The position numbers and the translations under genes were made by a program. From Pontederia crassipes (Eukaryota > Streptophyta > Magnoliopsida > Commelinales > Pontederiaceae), in the NCBI GenBank assembly GCA_030549335.1, contig CM060183.1, positions 23,882,552-23,946,551 on the forward strand: a stretch of 64,000 bases of DNA. The letters run 5' to 3'. The notes under the pieces are model-generated. The model was not told the origin of the DNA. It did no database searches and saw only the letters and a program-made list of their open reading frames with translations. The number at the start of each line of letters is the position of its first letter. The first letter of the stretch is position 1. Below are positions 60,501 to 64,000 of the stretch, in pieces.

Positions 60501-60600
60501 CTCTCTCTCATAATCTCATTCTTACATATAATTGAACAATGTCAACGATGTAACATTTTCACTCGAAAATGGATTTAAACATTGGTTGTTGTGAGAATGC

Positions 60601-60679
60601 ATCATGAAATGCAGAAATTTAGGATTTTCGAATGCCTACCGTCGTTCGTCGAAAACCCTAAGTTCTTGCATTTCATGAT
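60601..60679 (+). ncRNA. Candidate small-RNA hairpin precursor
   Basis: Left arm 60601-60631 (starting ATCATGAAATGCAG) pairs with right arm 60649-60679 (ending GCATTTCATGAT) over 31 positions with about four mismatches or wobbles and a 17-nt loop. It lies about 200 bp downstream of the TATA-box/CT-leader at 60369 on the same strand. Stem length and symmetry suit a plant miRNA precursor. It does not match any conserved miRNA family I know, and a short inverted repeat of transposon origin is possible. Confidence 0.4.
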
Positions 60680-62995
60680 ATAATGAGCTTTAAATCGATG
60701 AAAATTTGTATATTATCAAAAGATTGATTTGATGCAGATACTGAACACAAGATCAGAAATTCATATTTCCATACATGAAAGATGATGAAAAGGGCGCCTC
60801 CTCCATTTATAATTCTTTGTAAAATTACTAAAATAGTCAAACCACGTAAATCTTGATGTCCATTGTCACTTTTAGTATAGAGTAAATTAGTACTTAACTA
60901 CATTTAATACTAATGTTATAGACTTATACTAATATGATATTATACTATTATGAATTATACAATAAATTATACATAATATATTAGTATTTATTATATTTAT
61001 AAATAATTACCAATTAATTTTATGTAAGGTTATGTAAGTTATAACTCAATTATTCATTTTAGGAATGTATTTACTTAATAATTAATTAATGACTTAACAT
61101 ATTTAAAATTATATATAATTATTACATGATAATAATTAAAATAGTCACTACTCACCAAGTAATAATAATAACTTTGACATATATATTTGTCTGGGTGGCG
61201 ATAAATGTGGTATCGAATAATAAAAAAATATAGAGTCAACTGCACAATGCCTTCCTTTATTATTCGTTCCCCACTATAATTATAATAATTTAAAACTTAA
61301 TATTTTTGGGAAACTTTTATCATCACTATTGCATTATCATATTAATTTAGATATTACATTTATATCTTACGAATTAAATTTCATCTTAAAACACTAGGTT
61401 CGCTAAAAAATAAAATCGTTTATTTTATATACTTTCATTGTTCTTTACAATTAAGTTCAAGTATTATTTGTTGTGCTTATCTCATTTTAAATAGTTGTTA
61501 TTTTAGAAAATATGCATAAAACGAACTCGAAAATCCCAACTCCATGAGGCCACATTTAATATTTATTTGTATACATTGAATAATCCTTTTTTTTCTCACA
61601 TTCAATCCCAACGCCGTATACAGATGATGGCCGAGAACTTAAGCTATAGATTGTCAATATATAGTGACAGGTGTGAATATGAATATTGATTGTTATAATT
61701 AATATTTGAGTTATAATTGATTTCCATTTCTTATTAATATATAAAAGATCGGACAATGTTTCTTATTTCACCACCGAAATAAATTGTCTTATTTTTGTCA
61801 ATTCTAACTGTCAAACAATTTGACGTTGGGCAAAACTCAAATTAAAATCGGATGTGAGAATCGATCAAGTAATATTAATTTCCACTGTCTTGTTCTATCA
61901 AAAGGTGGAACTAAACTAATGTTCATGTCTTACTACTTTTCTCAAAAAATCATTCTTTTCACGTGACATTTATATAGTTTAAAAATATTTAATATAATAT
62001 TTTAATTTATGCTTAATATGTATCTATTAACAAAATTATATTTATATCTATAATTTCTATATTGCATTCAAACACTCGTTAAAAATTAATCTACTATATC
62101 TTCATTTTAAATCTCATCACTACTTGACAAACACAAGTATCTCATGCATCTATTCCTGCAAAAGATAGATGCATGTGAGCCCCAACCTTATTAGACTTCT
62201 GACACGTGTAGTGATTTTGAAAAAAAAATAGAAAAGTGAGCATGTAATGTGCCCAAAATTTAGTTCCAATTATGAAATCAAACTCTAAACGAGTACATTT
62301 ACAATTTTTCTTGATATTTTATAACTATATTTACATACTTCAATCGCAAAAAACATAATGAAATAGGGACAATCAACATAAAAATACAATGAAAGGCTTA
62401 ATTAAAATATAATACAATCGATCATGGTATACATAAGCTTTACATAATGGTTTACATAGACCCAACACGAGGTTTAACATAATACACAAAAAGGCTTCAC
62501 ATAATGATTTACGATTCAAGGCTCATAAGTCACACCTACTCGACTCAGATATAAGAGTTCAATGCCATCATAATAAGACATTAGAAATGATAGTAAATAA
62601 GTTAACTTGGGTCGTCAATCCAATAACTATATATGCAATCATTGTTATAAGACCTTCACCATCTAGCCTAGGCCTCCTCCTAACATGTACAGATTCATGG
62701 AGTATAAGAGATTTCTTTTGTTAAAATATGTCGAGTCTAAGCCTCCTCATTTGTACGGATCTTATATCATGGATTGTACATAACATGGCATACACAATGT
62801 GCATCATAACATAATGAATAAAGGGAAGTTGGGACCCAAAAATGGGTGCACAAGTGTGGACTGTCATGGATCGCAAGATTGACAATAGTAAGAAGGTGTG
62901 CGCATTTTAATGGGTTCGACGCTTTTTTAATTTGATTTTTAGTCTGATTCAATGCCTCTTTATTTTAGTTTTTTCAGTTCCAATCACATTGTTTT
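60680..62995. other. AT-rich intergenic stretch, no gene seen
   Basis: About 2.3 kb without a believable coding frame. TGTAATGTGCCCAAAATTTAG at about 62244 resembles a gypsy LTR start but has no partner. Confidence 0.5.
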
Positions 62996-63004
62996 TCATT
63001 GTCC

Positions 63005-63465
63005 TCGTCTCCGATGGGATTTGGGAGACCCACCTCCTCTAAAGGTTGTGGGCGAGGGACACTAACAAGGAGATGGTGGCTGTGGAGTCCCTCTGAGTTG
63101 AAGGCCTCCTCCGCATGCAGTTCAACCAGTTGGATGTGACCGATGTGTCGTCCATCACGGCCTTTGCCTCTAGACATTCTCGTGAGTTGACTGCTACACT
63201 CAATTGCATCTCTGTCTATCTATGCAGCAGGGTGTAAGATCATGGATGCATGGTACGTTCGGTTGCGTGTAGGTTAATAAAGCAAGGGTCTTGTTCAATG
63301 AGATCGACATGAACTCAATCGGAGGAGGTGATTGGTACCAAATTCTATGGAACCAAGCGGCTGACAGAGACCCTCCTGCAACTTTTCCGATGATTCACCC
63401 ATTCTAGCAGGATTCTAAACATGATTTCTAAGCTTGGCCTTCTCAGTGTCAATGTTGACTATGAC
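63005..63465 (+). pseudogene. Short-chain dehydrogenase (carbonyl-reductase/neomenthol-dehydrogenase-like) relic
   Basis: Plus-strand translation shows ARDTNKEMVAVESL, then QFNQLDVTDVSSITAFAS near 63120-63170, and after breaks EEVIGTKFYGTKRLTETLLQL and SRILNMISKLGLL (about 63325-63455). These fit in order the SDR pattern TARD...G...V.FHQLDVTD.SSI..FA, then EE...TN.YG.KR.TEALLPL and .RI.NVSS.LG. The catalytic Tyr-Lys region is represented only by FYGTKR-type sequence upstream of it, the active site proper is absent, and several stops and a missing nucleotide-binding GxxxGxG show it is dead. The subfamily is inferred. Confidence 0.65.
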
Positions 63466-64000
63466 TTTTTGTTAGTTCCTTGAGTCCCGCTTATTTTATG
63501 TTATGACCATTCTCTCCTTCGAAACAATAATTTTTAGATTAAATGCATAATTGTGGACCCATTTTAGAATTATTAGCTTATATTGTTTGTCGTTGACACC
63601 TCCTATGGCGATGAATATATTTTCATTAGCATACTTAATGACGCATAACATTAACTTCTTCATCTTTATGTCTAAGCCATTACATCTTAATCATATCATA
63701 TAATTTCTTCGTCTTTCATATTTACTTAAGATAACTTATTATGTCATTTGATTGATGAATCAAGGAAGCACTTCGGATGGACACCTAGGCCATAGGATCA
63801 TTCTTTTAACCCACTTTGAACTTAACATCAAAGGTGAATGCCCTCCTTTGAGACTTGGTACTAAGTAGTGATAGGCATTGTCTCTCTTAGAACTTAGCAC
63901 TAAATATTTATAGGAAATTTGGACAAAAAGGTAAATTTTGGACTTGGCATTGCATGGGCCATGATATTGCATTCACAGACAGGATACCTCATTTCACGAG
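63466..64000. other. Intergenic end of window, no gene seen
   Basis: Moderately AT-rich sequence with no recognisable coding frame. Confidence 0.5.

Noticed and set aside
62244-62270. Possible gypsy LTR start (TGTAATGTGCCCAAAA)
   Set aside because: No matching right end, target duplication or polypurine tract found.

Overview
The window is plant nuclear DNA: AT-rich, dominated by transposable elements, with intron-containing and intronless plant genes and no sign of bacterial operons. The gene families (cytosolic sulfotransferase, a GAUT11-type glycosyltransferase, a carbonyl-reductase-like SDR relic) and the Tekay/Del-type chromovirus and Ty1-copia relics point to an angiosperm. The strongly GC-biased sulfotransferase codons in an AT-rich background would fit a monocot, but that is inference. 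Only two genes look intact: a sulfotransferase (46450-47442, +) and a GAUT (55336-59091, -, two exons).

Layout. 149-6726 is a head-to-tail array of six ~1.095 kb units, each holding a TATA box and a CAG|GTAAGG donor-like site; a tRNA-like/SINE-like sequence abuts its right end. From about 7.57 to 53.86 kb the window is mostly a tandem segmental duplication: arm A (7571-32877) and arm B (35283-53862) carry the same landmarks in the same order. These are a decayed Ty1-copia element with a primer binding site, an AT-rich block, a GC-rich block, a sulfotransferase with its 3' flank, and an AT-rich tail. The arms differ mainly by insertions private to one arm, and the other arm often shows the empty site. 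Arm A gained a CACTA-like element carrying a cytochrome P450 fragment, a long gypsy-type LTR, and a dead minus-strand chromovirus with nested fragments. Arm B gained a copia solo LTR with a perfect 5-bp target duplication, a 1,420-bp CACTA element with a TTA target duplication, a gypsy-type solo LTR, a 247-bp foldback palindrome and two adjacent Tourist-like MITEs sharing TTA sites.

The arm A sulfotransferase has one extra G in a G run, so its reading frame is lost before the C-terminal cofactor motif; the arm B copy is intact. Downstream of the duplication lie the GAUT gene (Golgi pectin/homogalacturonan-type galacturonosyltransferase family) with a 2.1 kb intron, and then AT-rich intergenic DNA. 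That last stretch holds a TATA-box promoter-like site followed by a 27-base C run, and about 200 bp further on a near-perfect 31-bp-stem hairpin that could be a small-RNA precursor. A decayed SDR gene fragment lies near 63.0-63.5 kb.

The surviving genes do not form one pathway as far as the sequence shows. The main biology here is the evolutionary history of a duplicated sulfotransferase locus and its heavy, datable load of transposon insertions.
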